Position numbers and translations under genes: made by a program. DNA of 64,000 bases from contig NMRA01000951.1 of NCBI GenBank assembly GCA_002633005.1, positions 25,947-89,946 of the forward strand. The letters run 5' to 3'. The notes beneath the pieces were generated by a model. That model was not told where the DNA came from, did not search any database, and saw only the letters and a list, made by a program, of their open reading frames with translations. Shown here piece by piece: positions 1 to 13,400 of this stretch; position 1 is the first letter of the stretch; every line of letters starts with the position of its first letter. Origin of the DNA: Phoronis australis (lineage: Eukaryota; Phoronida; Phoronidae).

Positions 1-1554
1 ACCACTGAAGTGATTGGTCTGCAAGACTGGAATGTTAAATTATGCAATTGTGACATCATTGGCAGAAATGATGGAAACATGGCCTTGTGACTAGCTTTAT
101 ACATAACCTCCATTTAACGAGGGGTGTCTTGAATATTTTGGCTGATGAGTCAAGATGAAATCTATTCTTGTTGAAAGTAGGCAGTTTTGAAGACAAAAAT
201 TACATGGAATAATCTAGTGGTTTAGTGTCATTTTCAGACTAAATTTGTCATGTTTCGGAAACTTATGAACTTTATTTAAGTGGGTTGTGACGTGATAAAG
301 TGTTCAACTATGTCCAGTAATTTGTGTTCTCTATTTTATTTTGATATATCTTAACCAGTTCACTAGTGTAATGTAACACTAGCTAGCAAGGACATTGTTT
401 GTAAGACTTTGAATGTCCAGTTTTCAAGCAATAACATTCAGACTGACGCACCGGGCATGCCATCAACTAGTCAAACTACGTTACAACACCTTGGTTGTTT
501 GCTCACTTATGCTGTTGCTTTCCACTAGCCAACTGCTCTCCAAGTTGACCCATGAATTGTCAATGTAAACTTGGTTAATTAAAGGTGTTTAGAAAATAGC
601 CGAAAGGTTTGTTGTGATGTGGTTCATCTGTACAAGAGTGAGGCATGAAGTTGTGCTACTGGAGAAATCTGCTGTTAGAACGGGTAGTGGTGTATGGATC
701 TCTGTAATATTAACTGGAAATGTGGACGTTAACAAAAGACGTGTATTAAACAAATGGTTATGAAAAATGATTGTTAATGTGTTGTTAATATATTTTGAAT
801 AAAACAGTGATGCCAAGTTGATGTTTTAACATGTGTTAAACAGAAATTGATTAAACTCGCATAAGCTGAAGTTAACCAGACTGATCAGTTTTATCAGAGT
901 ATGGTGAAAGGCCGAGCACGTGAACTTTAATAATTCCCACATCCAGGATTGAACTTTCCCCTTTAGTAGAGGTACAAAAACCCATTGCATAAGTGACCTA
1001 GTTTTCGAAAGATGTATCCGTGAACACACTTCTAAGCTGACTTGGACAAGTGAAGAACGATTTATCACACCTGGATCAGCTTTTCATTCTATGTCTGCAT
1101 TTAACTTGCTATGTAACATCAAGAAAAACGTGGAACACTAAAAGAAAAACATGGAACACTAACCTTAATGTATAATAACGATAAAAAACAAGAATCCAAC
1201 TGTGTGGCTATTACCACACAAGAACAGCATTGTGGGTAATACTAGAGAATCGCAAAGGGTGTGGGGGGGTATTCCTGTAAGTGACTATTTTACTGAAGAA
1301 CTTAAGTCTTCACTTGTGTAGTTGTATTGCTGTCACTATGTACAAAACTCAGCCAGTGGTGACACCTGTTGGGTTAGGTCATCGCAACAATGCACAGGTG
1401 CCACATGTCATCAACATTTTAAATTACATGTATGATATTCTCGCATGGTATAATTCAATCAAACCATTTATCACCAGTCTGGATACAGTAATCTTTCAGT
1501 TCAAGCGACCCTTCAATTTCATGGTTAATATAAAAGGAACAGATTATCGAATGT

Positions 1555-1560
1555 TTTATT
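1555..1560 (-). terminator. candidate poly(A) signal for AGFG
   Basis: The minus strand reads AATAAA here and is the first exact hexamer I noticed downstream of the AGFG stop at 4464. The distance (2.9 kb) is long but possible for this gene family, and no transcript evidence is available. A non-canonical signal nearer the stop is equally possible. Confidence 0.25.
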
Positions 1561-4007
1561 TATGTTAAATACAACTTTACAGTAACATTTGCTACAGAAC
1601 AATGCAAAGCCAAAAGCAAAAATATGTACATACAGCAACCAATAATTTTCAATTACTAGCACTTAATGTTAATTAATATGATAGTTATAATATTCTCTGC
1701 ACCCTTGAACTGTCACTGGTCAGAACAACGCATCAACCCAACTCGTAGAAATAGCAACATCAAAGTACATTATAATGTAGTTGGTTGTTGCTAAATGACA
1801 CTCCTGATTTTGTGACCAGCTAGTTCTAACCAATACTTCATACCCACTCAGCACCTGCCAACTACTACAACATCATTATCACACGATTTTTGAAAACATC
1901 CCATTCCAAAAAATAAAACAAATCCCCTGACCAAAACTAAAACGGGATTCTCTTAACATTAAACAAACAAAACAAGTCCTATACAATTGTATCATTATGT
2001 CTTAGAGAAGATCTCGCATTACTGCCCGAGGTCACTAGTCAATGCACAAGTGAACATTCCTTAAAGATGTATTTGTATGCTCTTAACTATGTTAATGTAT
2101 ACAAGGAACTAAATGGCAATGCTACTTTAACATATTTACGCTTAACAAAGTGCAGCTGTATTCATTGACAACTTGTAAAGGTGAAAACAAAAAATTTACA
2201 AAGCTATATATTGTTTCTAACAAATTTGGCCAAGCAATCACAAAGATAAGGAACTAAGTCTACAAGTTCCACTTTAAAGCCTATCTTGAATGGTAACACT
2301 TGAAAATTTGGTTACTACAGTATGTTAAGAGCCTCGCCCTGAGCCCACCAGTGCCACTAATTGCCAAATATAATGAACTGTTAGGCTCTCTGGCTTGCTT
2401 TTGTCTACATCACCCATGAATCAACCTCAAAAAGCTGTGAATAACACCTGCAAGCAAAGGTGTTCTATTCAAACCCCTAGTCAATACAACTGTTATCAGC
2501 CTTTTGTTGTTTGTGCTGGGATCTTGCAGTGACGCAGTATGGCACGAAAAGACAACTTCACCAATCATTTGACAGGCCTATATTTTAGTGATTAAAATGG
2601 TGTTTTCTTATTTTGCTAAAACTTTGCTAGGATTACCTGGCTAGCCTAATACATTTATAATAACAAATTCTGTTGAAGTTAGGCTCTAAACTTTTATACA
2701 TCATACATCAGCAGCTCACTACTAACAGTGGTCCAGGGCTGACGTCCAAGTGAACATTCTTTAAAGTTCAATAAACCATAAGTGGTCCCTGACCAGAGGC
2801 TGTATGTGATAAACAAGTGAACGATTTTCTTATATCAACAACATTAACGTTGTTAGTTATTTTGCCATATTTTAAAGATAGGAAAACCAGTAAACAACAA
2901 AACAACATACTTTTTGATCAGCGAAAGCACTTACGGCAACACTACAGCCGTCCCTTCTTAATGCACAAGTTTTGTATGTTCATGAAAGTCATGACAACTG
3001 TGAATGGACCCTTAGCACCTCACTGGCTTTGCTCTTGACTTTGCCAGACAAACGCATATTTCTAAGCGAGATATGCACCGCACGACACTTGGAAGTTCTC
3101 AAACAGGCTGAGTATCAATGAATAAGCCAACTGACTAAGATGTAACTGCTGTAACACATTCCATACACTTGCATTCAATAACAAAACCAGCACTTTTACC
3201 AATGGTACTTTTCTAGAATTTTCTGACTTACTATCAATAGATATCAACACCGTGAATTTGGCTGGCAATGGTTGACATTGCTGCACCTCACAGTTAACCT
3301 GTTGATTAGACACTATAACGCAGGTTTTAGTACAGCACATCACAGCTAACTAGTGGTGTGCAGCACTACTTCAGTAGCAGTATGTAGATCAAACCATTCA
3401 TTTCATAGTATCTCTACCACAAGTCAAATACCTCATTTGAAGACTTTCACAAGATAAATACAACTTTGTACCAACTTCTTCACATAAAGCAGTAGTTTCC
3501 TTACAGCTTCATAGAAAGAACTGAGTCAAAACAAGTTATACAACATATCCCACACCAAAATATTGAGCTAATGCTTACCTCAACTCCAAGAAACACTGCC
3601 TGCTTCCTGACCATGTACTGCACCAGACAAATAATAAGACACATTAACTATAGCATGTAACAAGACAGTGCATGCCTCAGCAGTTGGAGGACACGCCTAG
3701 CTCACTAGTGAAGAATACACCTAGTTATACAGTAAAAGTTTGTCAGTCAAGTAAGAAAGGCAGACATGAATTGGCCAAGTGTCAAATCACTTGTTGATTA
3801 CGGTATATAATAAATAAATAAAGTCATTCAGTGACAGAAAGAGAGTTATTAATAATTAACTAAACGGCCCATTCCAAGTCTGTACACTCCTCATTTCCAA
3901 TTAAGAAATTTGGCTTCAAGATGGATCAACAAGATTAACTTTCCTCATACACAGATGACGTTTTTCACTACTGTACAGTACTAATGTCAAGTGTACCACC
4001 ACATGTT

Positions 4008-4172
4008 CTAGTAGACAGCCAGCCAGCCCGTACATTCTCACATCAGGTGGTGCTAGTTGACAGCCAGCTTGTACATTCTCACAATAGGTGGTGCTGATTG
4101 ATAGCCAGTCTGTACATTCTCACAACAGGTGGCACTAGTTCACAGCCAGCCAATACATTCTCACAACAGGTG
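4008..4172. repeat. 41-bp minisatellite, 4 copies
   Basis: The core TACATTCTCACA recurs at about 4031, 4072, 4113 and 4154, an exact 41-bp spacing. Each unit also carries AGCCAG and AGGTGGTG with point differences. It lies just past the AGFG stop, so it would be in the 3' UTR if transcription continues this far. Confidence 0.85.
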
Positions 4173-4463
4173 GTAATGACAGTGCAAGAGAGAAACATAC
4201 ATCTACGCAACAGTCAAGTCACTATACATCTAAAATCTTTAGTTAATCATGAAAATAATATTCCTTGACAGTACAGCCAACTGCACACAATGCAGCTTAG
4301 TAATTTCTTGGGCCCAATGACCTGTCAGTGCAAGTAACCATCAGACTTGAACGCATGACATCACTCCAGTGAATGTATATTCACATCAGTCTATAATCTC
4401 AAATGGACATGCTCACTGAACCTCTGTGCATCTGACCTTTGAACAGATATACCAACTGGCAGA

Positions 4464-7400
4464 CTAGAGAAAGGGGTTTGTAGAGCTGTTGCTAGGTGGC
4501 GCTGTCTGTTGTGGTGCAACATTCTGAAAAATAAACAAATTTTATTGCTTAAATAACACTACAAATTCCCTAACATTGCCCTTGTTGTTGCTACGTTTAC
4601 ACATCAACATATAGACAAAAATATGCATCTGAACACAAAACGCAGGGTAGGATACTGGTCGGGACATCCCTATTGTTATGTCACCAAAAGTCATCCCTAA
4701 TGAATGTCTCCAACATGTAATTCCATACATATGTCACCAACAGGACATCCTTATGCCTGCATATCATCACTTTTTTTTTGGTTTTAATCAGACTGTGTTC
4801 TCTGAATAACTTGTCGGCAATAACTCGAACATTGAATTGTGGACTGCAATACAGCCTCATACCACAGACTGGAACAAAATAATCCAAATTACAGATGCTT
4901 TGTCTCTATATGATAATTTGGACAGAATGAGTTCACTAAAATCAAATGACATGTTTGAGATCAGAAGATAGCTAACACAGGAAACGAGTTATTCATTATG
5001 ACCAAAGGAAGTGTACACAGGCCAAGAATGCAAATGACTAATCACACCGTTTGTGATTAAAACATACACCTGGTTGAACTCAGCCCATGTTCTGCTCAGA
5101 TACCATCTAACTACACAGACAAGAGCGCTCGGAGGAGCGACACTTGGCGAAATTAATCGAAAAGACGACGATGGGGAGGACGACGACGACGATCATGACG
5201 ATGAAGGCAGCAATTATGAACAACACGATAACATTCATGGGACTAGCGAAGAAATCAGTAAGAAATAGGCTGCAGTCTTGTTCAATAGCCGGTAATTTAG
5301 TGACAACAGTGCGAGAGCGCTCGGAGGAGCGACACCTGGCAAAATTAATTGAATAGACGACGACGGGGAGGACGACAACAATGACGACGATCATGATGAT
5401 GAAGGCGGCAATTATGAACAACATGATAACATTCAAGGGACTAGTGAAGAAATCAGTAAGAAATAGGCTGCAGTCTTGTTCAATAGCCGGTAATTTAGTG
5501 ACAACAGTGTGAGAGCGTTCGGAGGAGCGACACTTGGCGAAATTAAACAAAAAGAAGACGATGGGGAGAACAACGACGATGACGATGAAGGCGGCAATTA
5601 TGAACAACACAATAACATTCATGTGACTAGCAAAGAAATCAGTAAGCAATAGGCTGCAGTCTTGTTCAATAGAAGCTAAACCAACGTCAATGCAGCAAGA
5701 GCGCTCAACAAGGGAACAGTGAAATCAGAAAATCTCAAATAATTCGAAAAGTAGATGTCCTAGCGAAAACCAGAAAACATCATCTGAAAGCCCGTTCAAA
5801 GCTCTATCTAAATTGATAGTAACACACAATTCCGTAAACTTTTCGAAAAAATTGAAATTTTGTGTTATTTTGAAATTCAAAGTCAAATAACTCGAAAACG
5901 GTAAGTCTGAGAGAAACGTTATCGCAGAACTTTTGAAAGAGCATACTTCAAAAAATCCACAACCAAAAATTCATGTCATTTGCTGTTCCCGTTAAAAATG
6001 CAACCGCAGAACGATTGAAAATGGGTGAGCCAGAGCCGCCATCTTGAAAGTGATTTCCGGTTAAACAAACTTTTATAATAGTCACACAAACGAAACAAAG
6101 AGGTGACGAGATTGAAAGTGATTGGTTCACCAATGCGCCTTCTACTGGAGAAAACGTTTTCAGCCAGATATCGAGTTGCGCATGCGCCATGGCCAATATT
6201 TCCGCCATCTTTGACCGGAAGTTAACAATTTACCGCGCAGTTGTAGTACTCATGTCCTGTAATAATCATACCAAGTTTCAGCTCTGTACCTTGAAAAATG
6301 CAGCCTCTATGAGCATTTTAATCTGAAACCGTAATCAAAATGGCCGCCACGTCCGCCATTTTAAATCCGATCATGACCAGAAACAATAGGCTTCCAGTAC
6401 TTCCCGATGTACACGTCGTGTGCAAATTTCGTGTGAATCGGACGAAAATTGCGACCTGTAGAGAGCGAACAAACAAAAAAAAATTGATGTCAGACCAACA
6501 TACTTGTCAGAATTGGAAGAATTCCACCAAGTAATAACAGCAAATCACCATCATTGTTCACATTTTACTGAAATAAAAATAGCCACCAAAATACAGTGTT
6601 AAAGAAGTCTTCAATGGTGTTCAACAGATATTTACCATAAAAGGATTCACACTCTGTGAAGGCTGTCCCCATGATGCAAACTGTTGCTGTCCTCCAAAGC
6701 CACTGTTCACACCCATCTGCTGCGGCGGTGGTGCCCCAAATCCTCCTTGTTGTGGCACTCCAAACATGCCAGCACTGCCAAACCCTCCTTGGCTGGCCTT
6801 CCCCATCATTTGTCCACCAGCGCCTCCTACTGGCTGCTGGCCAAACAGTCCCATTTGGTTGTGAGGCTGAGCTTGACCCCAGCTGCCATTTTGCATTCCT
6901 GCTGTGGAGAGTGAAGGATTAGATGCAACAGGCAAGCTGGTGAAGCCAGATGATGCCATTGGTTGATTGAAGGATGACTGTTGGGGAAATCCACTGGCCA
7001 CACCCCCTGGCACACTGCCTGATGACAGAAACGGGTTGACTGAGCTCCCAGGCTGGTTAAGGGGGTTTGATCCACCCAATGGAACAGCCTGGCTGCTTGG
7101 AGCTAGTCCACCAAATGGATTTGCAGCTGGAACATAAAAATAATAGCTTGAAGTGCATCAGCTACCAACATGTTTCAAAAAACTCAAGACAAGTGCTTAA
7201 CAAAACATCGATAAAGTTTCATCACCTCCAAAAGTTACAACTTAAAATGTCCAAGCTGTCTTTGGCAGTAGTCTCACAGAATCCTGAATTTTGAGAACCA
7301 GAAAGATGCTCGTTATTCAGTAGAGAAAAAAATAATTCTCAAAATGTTAGACCTTTAGTTAATGATTCTTCAGTGTGTCCACTGAGAGACTTTCTAACAA

Positions 7401-10400
7401 AGTCCAAGCACATAATAAATAACAGAGAGCATACTGACTCATACATTCACAACTGGCTTTACTTTTGTCCGATACCTTTAAAAGCATGGAGGTTGACAAA
7501 AAAACAAAATAATATAAATAGAAAGAGTAACTAATCCTTTCCAACACCTGACATGCAATTCCAGAGAACGCAAAGTCCGAAGTTAGTCTTCTAGCACAAA
7601 CAATATACTACCAATTACTAGCACCAAAACATTTCAATCAACGAAACCAAAATCCCTTTTGGCGTGTAACAAATAATTGTCTAGTCAATCCTATTTGTTC
7701 AAGCTCACCGTTAACCAAACAAATGCCCATCACAACCTTTGAAACACCTGAAGCCTGAAGGTCTTTCATTGACACAGTCAATACAGTAACAGTTGAAAGC
7801 TAACTACATGACATCATCACCATGTACTGCAGCCTGTGAAATAATACTAGAACTGCCATCTGTAAGCTTTCAGGCAACATCAAGCTCCAATATGGATTCA
7901 AAACCATTTCAAACCACTTAACGAGAAAAGGTCAGTGGATAAGCACTCACACAGGGAAGATGATACAAAGGTGATTCAGCGTAGTAAGTCAGACATTTGG
8001 AAACCAACCTCTGTTGTACACTTAGCTCCCTTAACAACATGCAATCAAATAGAGTCAGAATTCTGTTAATGTCAATGTAAACAAATGGCATGTGACGGCA
8101 CAAGGAAGTTCAACACATAACAGAGACCATATGAACCCATGCAATACCTGCAGTTTGGACAAATGGATTAGTTGGATCCCAGCTCTGACTGACCCCTGTT
8201 GGTGAAACATGTATTGACCATCAGTTCTAAATAACTCTACTTAAGACATTTATACAATTAATTGTGTTTATATACAAAGTCTTTCATCTCCAAACTTCAA
8301 CTTGGAGTCAAGTAACCAAAGCACAAGCTGGAGAAAACATGGATTATGTCTGTCTAAATGGCTCTCATCAGTTTTCTCCAACTGCTTAGTTCATCATGTC
8401 TGTGCAACTGCCTCTGATCAAGTCTGTCCTACTGCTTCTCTAACAGTGACGACTCCACCAACCAAACGACACATCCACGTATACATGAAGATAAATACTC
8501 AGTCAGAAGGCTGAATGCCAGTATCCCAAGAGTTCATTTTCGTTCTGAGTTTTGATTTCAAGTTTCAAACACTAGATAGTAGCGTATATGCTAAATCTAA
8601 AAACCAAAATTACCAACAATTCCATCATGATGGCTGGACGTAAATCCAACTCTCAGCAGTAGCCAACCACCATGACGAGGAATGAAAAGAAATTGACAGG
8701 AAAGTTAGCTTAGCGGAATTTCTATCTTTAGTTAGAATTTTGCTACAATGATTTGTCGCAGCAATTTTGCTGTTAATGGAATTAAAAATCTTGATGAGGG
8801 TATTTGTGCTTTTACATTTAACAGATTGAAATTCAAAATTTTAGTCCCTTTGTGTGTATTTGTAACTCATCTTTTAGATAGCCAGCCATTAAATTCTTTC
8901 CTTGCAACATGGAGCTTAAAAATGGTTAAAATTTTTGCATTTAATTTTGCTGACAACATAGCACAAGACGGCTACCTTCCATACGCAGGCCAATCTCTTG
9001 CAAGTTTGTGCGATAGTTGACCACATGACACAGCCTGGGTTTACATTTCATGCAGATTCACAGCACTGTTGATTCATGGTATTGTCTTTTCTCATTACAT
9101 AAATCTTAATTCTTCTTTTAGGATTATTTTGTTGGCACATTTCTACACAAGATCATAATGTGATTTTGCGGTTAAACCAGCAAACCTGAAATACAATACT
9201 TTAAAACACCAGTACCCCACTGCCGTCTACAGAGTTACATTTATGCACAACAGGAGGAGTAGACTAAGTGCCCATAACCCACCTGTGTTAGGCTGACCTC
9301 CAAAGGGTGTGTTAACTTGCTGACCACCAAACATGGCCGAATTTGATGAAGGGCCCATAGCTGTACTGAGGGACGTTCCGCCAGAACCAAAGAGAGAACC
9401 TGAAATGGAAAGCACATTATTGTGAAACAAAGGTCACCTTTTTCAAATATTTTTTGCAACACCATCAATAATTGTACCATCCCGTTTTGAGTCAAATCTA
9501 TTCCCATGGAAAATCTAAATAAGTAAAGCACTTATAACAAACAACACGTAGTGCAAATCTTACAAAAAGAATGAAAACAAATGGCTTAAGTTGGAGTAGC
9601 AATTCAAGCTGTCACCTTCTGTTGAAAAACTAACCTTCAATTCAGAATCCTTATCATTTTGAAATTGGTCTCAATTCATTCTTTACTTAAATTAGAAAGC
9701 GGCATATGACCCTTCATAAAATGAACCTCTCGTTTATAGCAGCTTTAACATTTGTTACCTACTCATTTTCAATTATTTTTAAAATGCTTTGTCTGGAACA
9801 TGGATGTCAAATTTGTACTCACCAGAGGGCGTGGTCGTGTTGCCCCCTTGCCAGTTGATTCCTCCCGCACCACCATCCCAGTTCACTGTGGACACGGGTT
9901 CAGGGACTGGACTGGAGAACAGGTCAGCAAGGTTGGTGTACTTGTTGCTATCACCAATAGTGGGCGCCGTTGAAGTAGTATTAGATGCCTGTGGTGAGGC
10001 AAAGTTGGCAAACAGGTCTGTGGTTGGGTTGGACTGAGGTTGGGGAAAACCTGGAGAAAGGCACAGGACAACACATCAATATATGAGTTCAGCAAAATAT
10101 AGTAGAAGACACGATCACCATCATGGAGTCGGCAAGTAAACTGAGAAGCCGTTTCACGGCAACACACAAGCCCAGGGCTTCGAATGAACCATGAGAAAAA
10201 AGAGGAAATTTTTTGGGACCTAAATACACATTTCAATCTAAACCATACCTCAATAGATTGAAAGTAAACATTAGTATCACAAAATGCCTCAGTACTGTGT
10301 CGTGTTGGCAAAACGCACTCATCTTAAGCAGTACTTGACATCTATTTCAGCAACAACAATGAAGGCAATTAGATGCAACAAAATATTTTTCAAAATTAAA

Positions 10401-13400
10401 ATAATAAAGATAATGATGAAAAATTTGCAGTGTGAGTGGAAGAAGCTTATTCTTGATTTGCTGCAGGGAGACATATTAAATTATTTTCAATTCTTATAAT
10501 TACGATACAAATTAAATTACAAAAAAAATTGAAAATCGATCCATAGATTACCTAGAAAGCCTGAAATACAAGCACATTTAATTCCAACAAACAATTTAAT
10601 TCCAATGCAAATGGAAAAACGTCAAGACGAAAACCTGTGGCTCATACCCCAACTGTTAGCATGGAAAAATGAAAGTCAAAAATAACATACTTTAAACTAT
10701 AGAATGCATCAATCACAACCCTAAGTTGGCCAAACTTTTCAGTTTCAAACAGTAATTACAGGAGTTAATTGTTCATACGCCACGCTGGTGTAGAAGAAAC
10801 TATGTGACAAGAAACAACTACCAGGACACTGAAAATAGGCTGGCAGAATTTGTAAGCAATGGCTTAGACCAATCAGATCATTCAGAATCTGTCACATGAT
10901 CACTTCTCTCGAACTGCAAAACTCGAGTCACAAAATAGAACACAAAAAATGTCAAAATAAATCAAAATACCTAAAAGGCAATTTAAAACACATTTGCAGT
11001 AACGACAATAGCGCTTTGTATCCCGTTTCGGCGGCAGGTAGAAAATCGCACTCAGCACTAGCAGCCAACGGCAACGGGCGTTCATGCGGGATCAAACAAA
11101 AGAATTTCATACATCACTCACATCCCACAATTCCAATCCAACGAATGACCGGTTACGGTTGAATTTTCTTTCAGGAAGTGTTGTTATTTCTAGTGTTTCA
11201 TTGTTTTCAGTCGGTCCTCCGACTCCAAGTTAGTCCAACTCCAAGGCGACTCGGCCACGCACTCCGTAATTGTTCCTCTCTCAAAGTTTACAGAGCACAA
11301 ACCTTGGTTTGTGAAGACAATGACATTTTCTTTTATCCCCTTTTTCCACGAAATATTCATTCTACTCCACACTCCACACATTTTTGACCACAGAATCGCA
11401 CTATGTCACCGCGATTTTATACCAAATGGAGACGCCACTGATGATCCACGCTATGCCAGGCAGAGGCACTTGAATTTATCTATTCCTCGATTGCCACTGA
11501 CGTCACTCACTACTAAGAAAACATGTTTCTTAAATATTCTTACGAGTCATCGTCAACTTCGAGCGCCTGTGATCCGCAATTACAATTTTCGTTCCTCCGA
11601 AACATAAAGAGCAGTTTCTGCTTTTCGAGTTGTCAGCAACGCCACGGTGAGAAACCAATTTACCGCGATAATTTTATGGCAAATACAATTTTTACGCGGA
11701 AATATAACAAAATATGCAGATCGAATAAAAAAAGCAGAAATCCACGTTTCCGCGGACAATTCCAAGCCTTGCAAGCCTTAGGTCGCCAAAGTTGCAGCAA
11801 ACTGAATATCCAGTGTCACTTCCAAACACTGCCTGGTCCAGGTGCACAAAGGAACAGATTGCCTATAAACAGTGGTCTCAATATGCCACAAGACATCACT
11901 TAGATAAAGCTAATGTCATGCATTAAGGGATCCAAAACTTTTGAAACTGTTTACCTACAAGTAGTTAAAGATCGGCCAATAAAATGGAGTACCATGCTAG
12001 TAAGTATTTGTAGTGTTCCAGAACACATTACATGCTCCCCAATAGCTGAATTAATGAGTACCATTTCACCTTACCTGCTGACCTAGTTGGTTGAGCAGTG
12101 AATGAGCTGGACGCCTGCGTCTGGCCAAATGAACCAAAGTCAGCAAACCCTCCACCAGGTGGAGCTGTAATACAACAGTTTTTGCTTTATGTGACGATTT
12201 TTATGGTTACCTAAAGGTAAGATCAACTGAGAGAAACATGAATGAGATTTCATGAGTGAAGACAACTAAAACCACGACCGGAATCAAATTCAAAGACTAC
12301 AGACTTCAAGTACACAAACCGCAGTCAATGTGAGGTAAGGGTTAACAACAGAGTCTTTGAAAATGCACATTTTGAATTAATATCCCTAACCAAACGTTTT
12401 GAAAAAAGAAAGATATGCCAGCAATAGAAAAGGGATTTTAAACCTTGTAACAATACGCACACACACAAACACACACATCCAAGGTTCCTTACAGGCCCAC
12501 ACATCCATGGCTCCTTACAGACACTAACACACAAACAAACACACACATATATAGCTCCTAACAGAGACTAGCACACACATACATATACACCCATGGCTCC
12601 TTACAGAGACAAACACACACGCACACATACATCCATGGCTCCTCGCAGACACACACATCCATGGCTCCCTACAATGAATTAACAAGACCCGAGAGGTCAA
12701 CAAAAGAACTACAATATCACATCTTCACGTTTGCCTACCCACACCCAGGTACAATTGGAGGACAGAGCGCATAAACCAATGACACTGACTGTTAAAGTTA
12801 CTGTTTTTTACCTGTAGTGGGTGCAGCGAATGGATCACCACCCAGATCTCCTAACAAGTCCATTGTTCCTGATGTCTTGGCTGGCTGGCTGCTTGGAACT
12901 TGTTGGCTTGCCTGTGCGAGGGGAGTGGCCACTGCCCCTGCAGGGGGTCGGACAGTGGGAGGGGTGGACGTAGTGGGGGGCTAAAAATGTAATCATGGTC
13001 AGTGGAATGTTTAGGTGGGTGTGCCATCTAGCTGTAAACAGTAACAGTGAATGGCAGTCAACCAACATGTGTCACTCACCATCAAGCCTTCTTCGCACAT
13101 ACCCTAGCGTAGAGTAGAACAACACGTCCACTGCTCTGCATAAGCAGGGTTGTAACTGCACAAGTCATCATTTTACACAAACACATGTAGAAAAACGGAA
13201 ATGATAGTTTTGGCGATTATAACTGTTCACACTTAAAAAAGCTTTCCAAAGCTGTTATGATAATACTTAACAAATGTTGCAAACTTTTATTTGCGGAATG
13301 TAAACTAGAAACAGCTGGATCCCGTTGACAGATGGCAAGAGATAAGATCATGAGATCAACAAACAGATGGCAGAATTGATATTATTTACGCAAGACAACC

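Larger units (their letters stand above)
1..4463. other. 3' flank / possible long 3' UTR of AGFG
   Basis: I see no convincing coding exon here; the short open frames have no recognisable motifs and AT-rich composition. On the minus strand this is downstream of the AGFG stop codon, so part may be a long 3' UTR. The only clear minus-strand AATAAA I noticed is at 1555-1560, about 2.9 kb past the stop. A 41-bp tandem repeat lies at 4008-4172, and a small 22-bp duplication (GAAAAACRTGGAACACTAA) sits near 1122-1162. Confidence 0.4.

Noticed and set aside
1281-1568. 95-codon plus-strand frame left of AGFG
   Set aside because: No motif, AT-rich and in the probable 3' flank of AGFG.
5107-5649. A 180-codon minus-strand frame as a membrane-protein gene
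   Set aside because: It is produced by the tandem array, starts inside it, and has no promoter, splice or family evidence. Kept as a finding only.
11523-11903. 126-codon plus-strand frame in AGFG intron 5
   Set aside because: No recognisable motif, no splice support and opposite strand to the host gene. The surrounding sequence looks like decayed repeat.
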